The translations under genes and the position numbers were made by a program. From NCBI GenBank assembly GCA_039028975.1, contig JBCCHB010000127.1, positions 1 to 50,159 on the forward strand: 50,159 nt of DNA. The letters run 5' to 3'. Origin of the DNA: JAHBNG01 sp039028975 (GTDB taxonomy: Bacteria > Chloroflexota > Anaerolineae > Caldilineales > Caldilineaceae). Below are positions 1 to 8,863 of the stretch, piece after piece (position 1 is the first letter of the stretch; the number at the start of each line of letters is the position of its first letter). Under the pieces are notes generated by a model. The model was not told where the DNA came from and made no database searches. It saw only the letters and a program-made list of their open reading frames with translations.

Positions 1-279
1 AATCATGTTCTTGATATAATCGGCGTGACCAGGGCAATCTACATGGGCATAGTGACGATTTTCCGTCTCATATTCAACATGAGAGATGGCGATGGTAATC
101 CCACGGGCCTTCTCTTCTGGCGCATTGTCAATCTGATCAAAACGTGAAAAATCTGCCCATCCCTTCATAGCCAGCGTCTTGGTGATCGCTGCTGTGGTAG
201 TCGTCTTTCCATGATCGATGTGACCGATTGTTCCAACGTTGATATGGGGCTTTGTCCGCTCAAAAGTCTCTTTTGCCAT
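1..279 (-). CDS. tuf: Translation elongation factor Tu, N-terminal part (cut by window edge)
   Basis: The first 93 codons of EF-Tu, the GTPase that brings aminoacyl-tRNA to the ribosome. The protein opens MAKETFERTKPHINVGTIG, then the G1 loop GHIDHGKTT, the switch-I segment ending RGITIAISHVEYET, and the G3 motif DCPGHADYIKNM just before the edge. The start at 279 has AGGAAG a few bases upstream. It is the last gene of a tRNA-Thr/Tyr/Thr-tuf unit transcribed from the promoter at 966-994. The rest lies outside the window. Identity is certain; whether the genome has a second tuf cannot be seen. Confidence 0.97.
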   Translation of the reverse strand, partial: MAKETFERTKPHINVGTIGHIDHGKTTTTAAITKTLAMKGWADFSRFDQIDNAPEEKARGITIAISHVEYETENRHYAHVDCPGHADYIKNMI

Positions 280-513
280 ATGAATTCTTCCTAGGAATCC
301 TATCTATAAATGTTTAAACTATACATCTAAACCCGTCAGTAGGAATAACAGCTCAGCCACTTTTTGTGAGTAGTATACATTAAACATATTAAGGGCATCT
401 GCTCCTACCTGAAGATACATTCCGAAGGGGCTTAGCGTGTAACCGAATAGCCGCCCATTTTGGTACATGGACGGCCGTTATACATACCTATTGGTACAAC
501 ATGTGGCAGATAG

Positions 514-586
<73 letters not shown>

Positions 587-694
587 AATCGAATTGAAAA
601 TTTCAGATTAATAGTTTATAGATTGTTTGACGCCAGTCAATTTGATATTGCTACTTGGCTTATCACACAACCCCAATTACAAATTAACAATCCT

Positions 695-782
<88 letters not shown>

Positions 783-836
783 AGTTATTTATCAATCAAT
801 TCTTCAAATCATCAGTCCCGCTAAATTAGCAGACTG

Positions 837-909
837 AGCCGACGATCGGACTCGAACCGATGACCGCCTGTTTACAAGACAGGTGCTCTACCAACTGAGC
901 TACGTCGGC
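837..909 (-). tRNA. tRNA-Thr (anticodon UGU)
   Basis: A 73-nt tRNA on the minus strand. The acceptor stem is GCCGACG/CGTCGGC, the anticodon stem CCTGT/ACAGG with loop CTTGTAA (anticodon TGT), and the T-arm GGTTCGAGTCC. The discriminator is T. It is the first gene of the tRNA-tuf transcript, 57 nt below the -10 box at 966-971. No tRNA-Gly, which sits in the E. coli cluster, is found in the gaps between the three tRNAs. Confidence 0.96.
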
Positions 910-965
910 TTAGGTAAAGATTTATAAAATAGTCTGCGTTAGAGCAATGCCCTACACGAAGCGGC

Positions 966-994
966 ATTATATCAATTGATGGTGCGTCAGTCAA
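966..994 (-). promoter_or_regulatory. Strong sigma-70-type promoter of the tRNA-tuf operon
   Basis: On the minus strand the -35 box TTGACT (989-994) is followed by a 17-nt spacer and a perfect -10 box TATAAT (966-971) preceded by TGA, an extended -10. It points at tRNA-Thr(UGU), with the predicted transcript start about 50 nt before the tRNA. The near-consensus sequence fits a highly expressed stable-RNA/tuf operon. Confidence 0.85.
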
Positions 995-1051
995 ATTTCT
1001 ATCCCGCTCATGTTTAACTTGGTTTGGGGCACTTTTATACTCACACTTGAA

Positions 1052-1082
1052 TTGGACATAGCAGACGGTATTGTGCTAGATT
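1052..1082 (+). promoter_or_regulatory. Possible promoter of the HpcH/HpaI aldolase gene
   Basis: TTGGAC (1052-1057) and an extended -10, TGC-TAGATT (1074-1082), lie about 40 nt ahead of the chosen start. The 19-nt spacer is long, so this is tentative. It would be divergent from the tRNA-tuf promoter. Confidence 0.35.
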
Positions 1083-1123
1083 GACAAAAATCTATCCAAG
1101 CTATGATACACAAGGCGAAACCA

Positions 1124-1918
1124 ATGAGAGAAAACATAATTCAAAAAATATGGCAATCAGGTGGTGCAGTTGTGAATGGCTGGTTGCACATTCCCAGTTC
1201 CTATTCGGCCGAAGTAATGACACACCAAGGCTTTGATAGCCTTACCATCGATCTACAACATGGCCCGGTTCATTATGATACCGCTATCCCTATGTTGCAA
1301 GCAATTTCAACCACCGATGTGGTTCCTCTTGCTAGGGTTCCGTGGAATGAGCCAGGTATTATAATGAAAATGTTGGATGTTGGATGTTACGGCATCATTT
1401 GCCCGATGGTCAACAACAGGGCCGAGTGTGAAGCATTTGTGGGGGCATGCCGCTACCCGCCGATAGGATATCGCAGCAATGGCCCAAATCGTGCCAGGCT
1501 TTATGCTGGGGATGATTATGGTGTTGGTTCAAACGATACAGTTTTAGCTTTGGCCATGATCGAGACGGCTGAAGCCATGGAAAATCTTGATGAAATAATG
1601 AGTGTACCGGGTCTGAGTGGCGTATATGTTGGTCCAGCCGATCTGAGCATCTCCCTTAAAGGGGGAATGCCGCCCGACATCTACTCTGACCAAGTTGTGG
1701 ATGCTCACAAAGAGATTATTGCTGCGGCCAAACGTCACAATATCTATCCTGGTGTTCATTGCAGCTCGCCCCAACATGCTACGGATATGATCGAGATGGG
1801 TTATCGATTGGTCACGCTTTTGTCTGATGCGGCCTTCCTTGCCAAAGAAGCTTCCAATGCTGTAGCGGAAGTACGTCAGACCAAGCTAGCCCAGAGTTCT
1901 GGTGGTAACCTCTACTGA
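1124..1918 (+). CDS. HpcH/HpaI-family class II aldolase / citrate lyase-like protein
   Basis: About 264 aa, the usual length of the metal-dependent HpcH/HpaI aldolases (2-keto-3-deoxy-sugar or 2,4-dihydroxyalkanedioate aldolases), which cleave 2-keto-4-hydroxy acids to pyruvate and an aldehyde. Family marks are seen in order: LTIDLQHG near the N-terminus, the substrate-binding arginine in LARVPWNEPG, the metal-ligand glutamate in AMIETAEAM, and the metal-ligand aspartate in VGPADLSISL. I place the start at 1124 (MRENIIQ) because AAGG lies 8 nt upstream. An in-frame ATG at 1103 has no ribosome site. The gene stands alone between the tRNA-tuf unit and citrate synthase, so the substrate cannot be told from context. 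Confidence 0.88.
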   Translation: MRENIIQKIWQSGGAVVNGWLHIPSSYSAEVMTHQGFDSLTIDLQHGPVHYDTAIPMLQAISTTDVVPLARVPWNEPGIIMKMLDVGCYGIICPMVNNRAECEAFVGACRYPPIGYRSNGPNRARLYAGDDYGVGSNDTVLALAMIETAEAMENLDEIMSVPGLSGVYVGPADLSISLKGGMPPDIYSDQVVDAHKEIIAAAKRHNIYPGVHCSSPQHATDMIEMGYRLVTLLSDAAFLAKEASNAVAEVRQTKLAQSSGGNLY

Positions 1919-2198
1919 TATATATGATTCCCAGAGTGGATTGACTCTCTGAACAAGCAAGAGCCTTGGATCCTATAGGGCCTTGAAAAACGCCCCCGAA
2001 AAGGCATTAGCATAGAAGTAAGATGATTGGAGCATAATCCGTCTAAATATCAGTAGATATAAAGATATATATCATGGCTCTCTATACTGGGTTGTGTTTT
2101 CAAACGGGACTGAGTATAGAGTCATTGTACGTCGACTCGAGGCATGCCACATGAAATGGGAGATGCCTCAGAGCATCACACATGAAAGGGAGGACAGA

Positions 2199-3488
2199 AT
2201 GGCGAGCAATACGTTCACCATCACGGATAATCGTACTGGTCAATCATACGATGTGCCAGTCGAGGATGATACAATTCCGGCACTTGCTTTGCGTCAGATC
2301 AAGCAAGTGCCAGACGAATTTGGTACCATGACTTATGATCCCGGCTATACGAATACAGCATCTTGTAAGAGTGCGATTACATATATTGACGGTGAAAAAG
2401 GCATCTTGCGTTACCGAGGTTATCCAATTGAACAATTGGCAGAGCAAAGTAACTTTCTAGAGGTTGCCTATCTGCTTATCTATGGGGAGTTACCCTCAGA
2501 GGAAGAGGGCAAACGTTGGTCCCATGCTGTCTGCCATCATACCTATATTCACGAAGATCTCAAGCGAATGATGCAGCTTTTCCGCTATGATGCCCACCCC
2601 ATGGGGATGCTAATCAGTTCGCTGGCCGCTATGTCAACATTACACCCTGAGTCTAAAGAAGTCCATGATGCTAGTATACGCGACAAACAGATTCTGCGTA
2701 TCTTAGGCAAGTTGCCAACCGTCGCCGCCTTTGCCTATCGCCATCGCATCGGGCGCCCATACATTTATCCCAACAATATGTTGTCGTACGCCGAAAACTT
2801 TATCTACATGCTGGACTATATGAGTCAGACTGACTATCACGTTGATCCTGTGTTGGCAGAGGCATTGGATACGCTCCTAATCCTCCATGCGGATCATGAA
2901 CAGAATTGCTCCACGTCGGTCATGCGCAATATTGGCTCTGCCGATGCAGACCCCTATAGCTCAATGGCCGGAGCCGTCGCCGCCTTATATGGTCCGCTCC
3001 ATGGTGGTGCCAATGAAGCCGTGATCAAGATGCTGCGAGAAATTGGGACAGCCAAGGACGTACCTGCCTTCATTGAGAGGGTGAAGAGCCGCGAAGTTCT
3101 GTTAATGGGCTTTGGTCATCGGGTGTATAAGAACTACGATCCACGTGCCAGGATTGTCAAGGATCTGGCCTATCGAGTCTTCGAAGTGACTGGCAGTAAT
3201 GAATTAATCGACATTGCCATTGCCTTGGAAGAAGTCGCTCTCAGTGACGAATTTTTCGTGAAACGCAATCTATATCCCAACGTCGATTTTTACAGTGGTA
3301 TTATTTACGAGGCCATGGGCTTTCCAACGGATATGTTTACCGTCCTATTTGCCATTGGCCGCGCGCCAGGCTGGCTTGCTCAGTGGGTTGAAATGTTGGA
3401 AGATCCCGACCAACGTATTGCCCGCCCGCGCCAGATTTACACAGGGGCAATAGAACGCAACTACTTGCCCATTGAGCAACGAAATTGA
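2199..3488 (+). CDS. gltA: Citrate synthase
   Basis: A 429-aa type II-like citrate synthase, which condenses acetyl-CoA and oxaloacetate at the entry of the TCA cycle. The sequence shows HADHEQNCSTS (oxaloacetate-binding histidine), HGGANEAV (catalytic histidine), MGFGHRVYKNYDPRAR (histidine and arginines at the active site) and VDFYSGIIY with the catalytic aspartate. The start is set at 2199 because GGGAGGA lies 5-11 nt upstream. The open frame extends to 2094, but those 35 residues are not citrate-synthase-like and have no ribosome site. It is monocistronic and convergent with the ABC permease genes, with a hairpin between them. Symbol by homology only; citA/citZ naming is equally possible. 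Confidence 0.95.
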   Translation: MASNTFTITDNRTGQSYDVPVEDDTIPALALRQIKQVPDEFGTMTYDPGYTNTASCKSAITYIDGEKGILRYRGYPIEQLAEQSNFLEVAYLLIYGELPSEEEGKRWSHAVCHHTYIHEDLKRMMQLFRYDAHPMGMLISSLAAMSTLHPESKEVHDASIRDKQILRILGKLPTVAAFAYRHRIGRPYIYPNNMLSYAENFIYMLDYMSQTDYHVDPVLAEALDTLLILHADHEQNCSTSVMRNIGSADADPYSSMAGAVAALYGPLHGGANEAVIKMLREIGTAKDVPAFIERVKSREVLLMGFGHRVYKNYDPRARIVKDLAYRVFEVTGSNELIDIAIALEEVALSDEFFVKRNLYPNVDFYSGIIYEAMGFPTDMFTVLFAIGRAPGWLAQWVEMLEDPDQRIARPRQIYTGAIERNYLPIEQRN

Positions 3489-3677
3489 GCCGTATAGATG
3501 GCCAGAACAAACTTGTCCCTAGAAGATTAGGTACTGTCTTCCCATCTCGGAATTCCTCAGGGTGAATTGCTCAAGCGTCGGGACAAGACTTTTCTGGCAA
3601 AGTATAAGGTCTAGCGGACGAAGTGATAGAAGAGGCAATTCTACTGACTCCTGACCACAACTACTCAGCTTCCAGAA

Positions 3678-3712
3678 CGCTGTGTCTACATATCTAGAAT
3701 TTAGACACAGCG
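3678..3712. terminator. Hairpin between convergent genes, probable bidirectional terminator
   Basis: A perfect 11-bp inverted repeat, CGCTGTGTCTA (3678-3688) and TAGACACAGCG (3702-3712), with a 13-nt loop. It lies 10 nt beyond the permease stop and 190 nt after the citrate synthase stop. No clear T-run follows on the plus strand, so intrinsic termination is an inference from position. Nothing else recognisable is in 3489-3722. Confidence 0.5.
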
Positions 3713-3722
3713 ACACCTCATT

Positions 3723-4655
3723 TTACCCCTTTAATCCAGTCGTAGCTAATCCTTGAACCAAGAATCGCTGCAAGACGAAGAAAAGTAATAGAACTGGAAT
3801 GCTGACCATGACAGAGCCAGCCATTAGCTCGGCCCATCGAGTACCTACCTCCTGATTGAAGGAAGATAGCCCCAGTTGCAAGGTGTTCAAAGAATCGTTC
3901 TTAACAACCACCAGCGGCCATAGAAAATCATTCCAAACCCAGAGAAAAGAAAATAGGGCCAAGGTCCCAATGACGGGCTTAGAGTTTGGCATGAGAATGC
4001 GCCAGAAGATCCCCGATTTGGAGCAGCCATCGATGATTCCTGCTTCCTCAATCTCATGGGGAAAGCTTTGGAAGAATTGACGGAAGAGAAAGATCCCAAA
4101 GACTGAAATAAGATTTGGGAAGATGACACCACCATAGCTGTTGATCAATCCAATCCCACCTTGTCCCATAATGTCGTTGCCGCCAGCCAGCGGGAACTGC
4201 CTGATAAAGAGAAAGACAGGAATAATCAGCACTTCAAAGGGGACCATCATGGTGGCCAGCAGAGAGAAGAAGAGGATCCTGCGACCTGGAAAGTTCAGTC
4301 TAGCGAACGCATATCCGGCCATCGCGCCTAGGAGGATCTGCCCCGCCACATCTATCACTGTAATGAAACCTGTGTTGGCAAAAAGGCGCCCCATGTCAAT
4401 GGCTTGGTAAGCGTCTGAATAATTGGCAAAGTCAAACTGATTCGGAATCCACTTAGGGACCACGTCAAAGATATCAGCGTCCACCTTAACCGATGTTGAG
4501 ACCATCCAAACAAATGGTAGGGTCATGGTTATTGCACCCACCGTTAGCAACATGTAGACAATCCACAACCCTGGCTCAAATCTCCTTCTAGCGGGAAGAC
4601 TTTGCACATTCTCTTTGCCTACATACGAACCTGCGGTTGCATCCCCAGCCGCCAT
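3723..4655 (-). CDS. Carbohydrate ABC transporter permease (MalG/UgpE type)
   Basis: A 310-aa inner-membrane permease of the CUT1 (binding-protein-dependent sugar import) family. A hydrophilic N-terminus is followed by a first membrane span (about residues 30-52) and five more. The EAA loop that docks to the ATPase reads EEAGIIDGCSKSGIFWRILM, followed by PNSKPVIG. AGGAGC 7 nt ahead of ATG supports the start at 4655. It is the third gene of a binding protein-permease-permease set, 88 nt after the partner permease. No ATP-binding subunit is in the window, so a shared MsmX/UgpC-like ATPase elsewhere is likely. Substrate unknown; a sugar or glycerol-phosphate compound is typical. Confidence 0.9.
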   Translation of the reverse strand: MAAGDATAGSYVGKENVQSLPARRRFEPGLWIVYMLLTVGAITMTLPFVWMVSTSVKVDADIFDVVPKWIPNQFDFANYSDAYQAIDMGRLFANTGFITVIDVAGQILLGAMAGYAFARLNFPGRRILFFSLLATMMVPFEVLIIPVFLFIRQFPLAGGNDIMGQGGIGLINSYGGVIFPNLISVFGIFLFRQFFQSFPHEIEEAGIIDGCSKSGIFWRILMPNSKPVIGTLALFSFLWVWNDFLWPLVVVKNDSLNTLQLGLSSFNQEVGTRWAELMAGSVMVSIPVLLLFFVLQRFLVQGLATTGLKG

Positions 4656-4743
4656 AAGTTTTGCTCCTATTTTTGTAAAACATCAATCAGTTTTTGCCGT
4701 TCACTAAAATTCTCATAACCAAATGACATTGATCGCTGACTAT

Positions 4744-5667
4744 CTACTCTGCATCATCTTGGAAGAGGCGGAAGTTAATATAGGTGATGATAAAGATAGT
4801 GGCAAGCAGAATCATGGCTAGGGCCGACGCGCGGCCCAGTCGTAGATAACCAAACGCATTCTGATAGACCTCCCAGACAAGCGTATTGGTTGTATTTTGG
4901 GGGCCACCTTGGGTTAGCAGGAAGATGATCCCGAAGTTACGGAAGATGCCAATGGAGTAAGTCACTACCACAAAGAGTATTACCGGACGCAGTAACGGAA
5001 TGGTGATGTAGAGGAAACTTTGCCACCCTTTTGCTCCATCAATAGCCGCAGCTTCATTTAACTCTGGCGGGATATCTTGCAGGGCTGCCAAAAAGATGAT
5101 CATATGCCCGCCGATGGCCGCCCATATTGTGATAATGACTAGGGATGGCAGTGCCAAATTCGGATCTGATAGCCAGTTCTGTTTGGGAATACCTACTAAT
5201 CCCAAAAAGTAGTTCAGCAGCCCAAATTGTGGACTGTAGATCCATTTCCAGATCATGGCCGTAACCACGCCGGACGTAATCACCGGCAGATAGTAAAGTG
5301 TCCGAAAGAGAAGTTTGCCCCGAATCGCGTTGTTGAGCAAACCGGCCACTGTCAATGCCAGTACTGTTCCCAAAGGAACAGCACCAATAGTAAAGTAGAT
5401 GGTGTTTCGGATCGCCTTTAAGTTGACGTCTTGCGAGAAGACATCTGCGTAATTGTCTACGCCAACGAACTTGATTGGACTAAAGAGATCGTAGTTGGTG
5501 AAGCTGAGATAGACATTATAGAAGACTGGATAGATCTTAATTGCTGTCAGCAGCAAAATCGGCACCAGTAGAAAAACGTACGCAGTAAACGTATCTCCAG
5601 CCATAAAGCGGCGGATACGTTCACCAAATGTCACTCGAGGTTTTACGCGTGTAATTGCTATAGTCAT
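4744..5667 (-). CDS. Carbohydrate ABC transporter permease (MalF/UgpA type)
   Basis: A 307-aa CUT1 permease with six predicted spans. The first is near residues 27-47, and the extracytoplasmic stretch after it contains the family-typical FTNYDLFSPIKFVGVDNY. The EAA loop is ELNEAAAIDGAKGWQSF followed by LYITIPLLRP. It pairs with the MalG-type permease downstream and with the binding protein upstream. The 265-nt gap before it (5668-5932) holds no gene or clear terminator, so transcription could run through from the binding-protein gene. Confidence 0.9.
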   Translation of the reverse strand: MTIAITRVKPRVTFGERIRRFMAGDTFTAYVFLLVPILLLTAIKIYPVFYNVYLSFTNYDLFSPIKFVGVDNYADVFSQDVNLKAIRNTIYFTIGAVPLGTVLALTVAGLLNNAIRGKLLFRTLYYLPVITSGVVTAMIWKWIYSPQFGLLNYFLGLVGIPKQNWLSDPNLALPSLVIITIWAAIGGHMIIFLAALQDIPPELNEAAAIDGAKGWQSFLYITIPLLRPVILFVVVTYSIGIFRNFGIIFLLTQGGPQNTTNTLVWEVYQNAFGYLRLGRASALAMILLATIFIITYINFRLFQDDAE

Positions 5668-5932
5668 ATCTCAGTTTTGGTTCACTCTCTGTTTGGACGG
5701 TGACTCATTCTATTGTCCGAATCACCCTAACATGAGGGGTGTCTTGGAATATCCTTAATTCGGGGTAACTCTATTAGCAAACAGTAGATCGACATTGGGT
5801 TGCTCTGACCTACTGTTCACTAAGGATCGAGAATTTAATAAAACGTAATAGAAGATCTCTCGGGTACTCGAGATGACAGAACCGAAGTTTTTGGTTTTAT
5901 TTGATCCTGATTCCTAAATACTGTTCACGTCC

Positions 5933-7243
5933 TTAAGCATCTTCTGCCAGGATCTCATTAATAGCAGCACAGGTCTTGAGCATGGTATCTTCGGGCGATT
6001 GTTGGCCGCTTAGGCACAGTTCAAGTTCGGCAGCAAAGGGGCGGAACAGTTCAATAAGCCGCCAGTGCTTGGGATAAGGTCGGGCGAACTCGGTTGAGGC
6101 GAAGAGCACCTTCATACGCTCGGTTAAGAACTCGGCATCAGCTAAGGACTGACGCGGCGGCTGATAAGAACCAGACGCGCTGTACTTTTCCTGATTCTCA
6201 ACACTCGTCATATGGGTGAGCAGATCCCAGGTCAGCTCCGGCTGTTTACTCTGGCTAGAGATAAACCATTTGTTGACCCAAACATGAGTCGCTTGCACGT
6301 GGTGAGTAAGCGGCAACGTTACCTGTAGCAGATCTAATTGATCGGGCGCATACTTTTTAGCGTTTCGCTCGGGGCTAGTGGATGTAAATGTCGATGCAGC
6401 CGAACCAGCTTCCAGAACTCCCAAATCGCCCTGTGGCTCAAAGCCAGGGTAAGGCTGAACCTTATCCTCTACGATAAGAGTATGGATGTAAGTCATGGCC
6501 TCTATGCAGGCATCGCTGTCTAACGTACAAGTACTCAGGTCATCGCTTAGGAACTGACCATCGGCCATCTCCATGAAATACATATAAGGTTGCAGGTCAT
6601 TCTGCCATCCACCAGCATTTGAGTAATGGAGGCCTTCGCGTGTGATTTCGTCCCCGTCACGTAGAGTGGCCGCGTTGGCAAACTCACGTAATTCTTCCCA
6701 GTTGGTGGGTGGTGTATCCCAGCCAATCTCATCCATCACATCGGTGCGGTACCAGAAAGAGCGAATGTCAAAGCGGTATGGCACAGCCACAATGTCACCC
6801 TCAATCGTTGCATCATCCTGGAGGGCAGGGAACCAATCAGCCCAATTCCAGTCACCAGCCCCCGCGATAAAGTCATCTAACGGGATGGCCCAACCGCGCT
6901 TAGCCATCTGGGGTGCCCATACAGCACCGCCCTGGAAGAGATCAGGTGTAACCCCACCCGCGAAAGCTGTGGTCATCTCTTCATTATAGCGATTCCAGGC
7001 CGTCCAGTTTGGGACGATGTCTGCCCCTTCAAAGGCAGGGAAAATGTCATCTTCTAAAACAGTCTGTGTCTCATCAACAAAGTCAACGACAGAGATGCTC
7101 AGTTCTGGCCGCTCAGTTGAAGGTTCGGATGCAGCACCTTCTCCGGCCGGTGATGGCGCTGCACAGGCGGCTAGCAAGGTTCCTGCTGTGGCAATACCGG
7201 TAAGGTGAAGGAAGTTACGACGGGATAATGAAGATCGATTCAT
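5933..7243 (-). CDS. Extracellular sugar-binding lipoprotein of an ABC importer (family 1 SBP)
   Basis: A 436-aa solute-binding protein. The N-terminus has a Tat-like SRRNFLHL motif, a hydrophobic stretch and a lipobox LLAAC, so the mature protein is probably an exported lipoprotein. The remainder fits the bacterial extracellular solute-binding family 1 fold, with sugar-contact aromatics throughout. The start is placed at 7243 because AAAGGAAA lies just upstream; a longer frame to 7315 carries no ribosome site and would bury the signal peptide. It leads the operon with the two permeases. A promoter with a palindromic operator is seen at 7367-7396. Substrate not predictable. Confidence 0.9.
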   Translation of the reverse strand: MNRSSLSRRNFLHLTGIATAGTLLAACAAPSPAGEGAASEPSTERPELSISVVDFVDETQTVLEDDIFPAFEGADIVPNWTAWNRYNEEMTTAFAGGVTPDLFQGGAVWAPQMAKRGWAIPLDDFIAGAGDWNWADWFPALQDDATIEGDIVAVPYRFDIRSFWYRTDVMDEIGWDTPPTNWEELREFANAATLRDGDEITREGLHYSNAGGWQNDLQPYMYFMEMADGQFLSDDLSTCTLDSDACIEAMTYIHTLIVEDKVQPYPGFEPQGDLGVLEAGSAASTFTSTSPERNAKKYAPDQLDLLQVTLPLTHHVQATHVWVNKWFISSQSKQPELTWDLLTHMTSVENQEKYSASGSYQPPRQSLADAEFLTERMKVLFASTEFARPYPKHWRLIELFRPFAAELELCLSGQQSPEDTMLKTCAAINEILAEDA

Positions 7244-7366
7244 TTGATTTTCCTTTGAGATCGAGAGGGATTTAGGGAGTGAATAGAAAGTAAGCCCAGA
7301 TGGTCCGATTATCACCGATTAGGTCATGGTAAGCGACGATAAGAGGATATCTCTTATGAGTAAGCT

Positions 7367-7396
7367 ATTTTAAGGTCGGTAGACCTAAAATGCAAA
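7367..7396 (-). promoter_or_regulatory. Candidate promoter and operator of the sugar importer operon
   Basis: On the minus strand TTTGCA (7391-7396) and TAAAAT (7367-7372) are 18 nt apart. The spacer holds a palindrome, AGGTC-N4-GACCT (7373-7386). A repressor bound there would block polymerase. Which regulator binds is not known; the neighbouring AraC gene is a candidate only by position. Confidence 0.45.
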
Positions 7397-7584
7397 ATAT
7401 ATCAAACTGGGCACCTTCACACAAGGTTAACTTCAGGCAGCAATGCCTTTATTGGTTCGCAAGAATCAGAAAAAGTGTTTGCTGTAAATCACCCAGATAA
7501 CCGTTGAGGTAGCATTCTCTAATAGTGTTTGTAATCGACTGCAACCGGCGTAAGAGAACGCCTACCTTGCGTATACTTATTTTT

Positions 7585-7735
7585 GGCATGGTTCAGATCG
7601 ACACATTTATGGTTAACATTTCAACGGTTGTAGGTGCGGTTTCCATACCGCACGCTCTCGGGTAACGAAGCCTGTGCGGTATGGAAACCGCACCTACGAT
7701 TTGTTAACCTTGTTTGCTCATTCGTGAACCATGCC
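7585..7735. repeat. Nested palindromic element (MITE/REP-like)
   Basis: Three nested inverted-repeat pairs share one centre. The outer pair is GGCATGGTTCA (7585-7595) and TGAACCATGCC (7725-7735); the middle pair is GGTTAACA (7611-7618) and TGTTAACC (7702-7709); the inner pair is a perfect 24-bp arm at 7630-7653 and 7674-7697 with a 20-nt loop. The 13-nt ATACTTATTTTTG at its left edge (7573-7585) recurs at the right edge of the element at 18529-18640. It fills most of the 499-nt gap between the importer operon and the AraC gene. Confidence 0.85.
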
Positions 7736-7742
7736 TTATTTT

Positions 7743-8624
7743 TTAAGTCGCTGACGGTACATACCCAAAATGGCGCTTATATTCCCGGCTGAATTGGGCG
7801 GGGCTATTATAACCGACCGAATACCCAGCCTCGCTGGCATTTTTTCCTTCGCGCAATAGTGCTTGCGCCTTCATCAACTTGACCGATTTAGCATACTGCA
7901 ATGGCGAAACATGCATAATTTCCTTAAAGTTCTCGTGAAAGCTGGTTCGACTCATGTTGACCATTTCGGCAAGTTTCTCGACGGATACGGGTTCTGCTAC
8001 ATTCTGCTGAATATGCTGGACAGCCTTCGATATCCGCTGCATCTGACCTCGTTGCTGTAAGAATGTTCTTAAATCGCCACCGCGCTGGGTGGATAGGAGA
8101 CGGTAGTAAATTTCGTCAACAATTTGCGGTCCCAAAATTGCGGCATCGGTCGGGTTATCTAACGTCTCCATCAGCCGGATAAATGGATCAAGCAGCTTTT
8201 CGCTAACATCTGCCGCGAATATCCCTGTTGGCTCTGTTGATACTGGATGCGTATGGGCGCCCTCGGCTTGCTCTATTCGGAGCAGCATTTCGGCCAACCG
8301 TGCCATATCTAGCCTCATGCCAACAGCCAAAAATGGTTGGTCTGGAGTGGCTGCAAGAATTTCTGTCTGTACTGGCATCGGCATAAAGACCATCAACAAT
8401 TTACCGCGACCATATTCATATGTTTTGTCACCGACGTGGCATCGCTTAGTTCCCTGGGCAACAATAAGCACCGAAGGCTCATACTGTTCGTGATTTTGGG
8501 CACCCGGGGTTGATGCTCGAAAGATACCCACGTCTTTGATGGATGTTTTATGAATGCCATCATCGTCCATCTGCCGTTCGGTCAGAGAGAGCAGTTCTTC
8601 TAGTTTGTCAGAATGATCTGTCAC
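7743..8624 (-). CDS. AraC-family transcriptional regulator (AraC_N type)
   Basis: A 293-aa regulator. Residues about 20-190 match the AraC type I N-terminal domain (EQYEPSVLIVAQGTKRCHVG, then a cupin-like sensor). The C-terminal 100 residues hold the two helix-turn-helix motifs (EKLAEMVNMSRTSFHENFK and AGYSVGYNSPAQFSREYKR). Translation starts at GTG 8624, with AAGGAG about 9 nt upstream. It is divergent from the TetR gene at 8864 across a 239-nt gap. AraC_N regulators usually control a nearby oxidoreductase or hydrolase gene, so the SDR/aldehyde oxidoreductase run to the right is a plausible target; this is inference. Confidence 0.92.
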   Translation of the reverse strand: MTDHSDKLEELLSLTERQMDDDGIHKTSIKDVGIFRASTPGAQNHEQYEPSVLIVAQGTKRCHVGDKTYEYGRGKLLMVFMPMPVQTEILAATPDQPFLAVGMRLDMARLAEMLLRIEQAEGAHTHPVSTEPTGIFAADVSEKLLDPFIRLMETLDNPTDAAILGPQIVDEIYYRLLSTQRGGDLRTFLQQRGQMQRISKAVQHIQQNVAEPVSVEKLAEMVNMSRTSFHENFKEIMHVSPLQYAKSVKLMKAQALLREGKNASEAGYSVGYNSPAQFSREYKRHFGYVPSAT

Positions 8625-8794
8625 CTAACATGCTCCTTTATTGCACCCCATTTCATTCCTGCTATATGGTAAGTTACCGCGGATATAGATATGATTGCCC
8701 GTCCTTACGTTCATTATAGTAAAAATCATCTATGCATTACAAGCATATGGCCGCACTGTTGGACTTTTATGCAAGCATTGCGGATTTTTGTGCA

Positions 8795-8823
8795 TTCACA
8801 AAGCCCGAAGCCAGATATACAAT
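8795..8823 (+). promoter_or_regulatory. Promoter of the TetR gene at 8864
   Basis: TTCACA (8795-8800), a 17-nt spacer and TACAAT (8818-8823), each one base from consensus. The predicted transcript start near 8830 lies downstream of the longest possible start codon (8732), which rules that start out and supports 8864 or 8876. Confidence 0.7.
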
Positions 8824-8837
8824 AGTGGTGAGTGAAC

Positions 8838-8849
8838 ATGAACGTTCAT
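8838..8849. promoter_or_regulatory. TetR operator, copy 1
   Basis: The perfect 12-bp palindrome ATGAACGTTCAT sits just below the predicted transcript start of the TetR gene. Its core TGAACGTTCA recurs at 9471-9480 ahead of the SDR gene, so the two sites bracket the regulator. Autorepression is the simplest reading. Confidence 0.75.
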
Positions 8850-8863
8850 TCGGTTTTAGAAGA

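Noticed and set aside
2094..2198. N-terminal extension of citrate synthase
   Set aside because: Not family-like and without a ribosome site, while GGGAGGA marks the start at 2199.
3519..3716. Small minus-strand frame between citrate synthase and the permease
   Set aside because: Composition is not protein-like and it ends inside the hairpin; no ribosome site.
8732..8863. Upstream extension of the TetR gene at 8864
   Set aside because: It contains the promoter and the operator.
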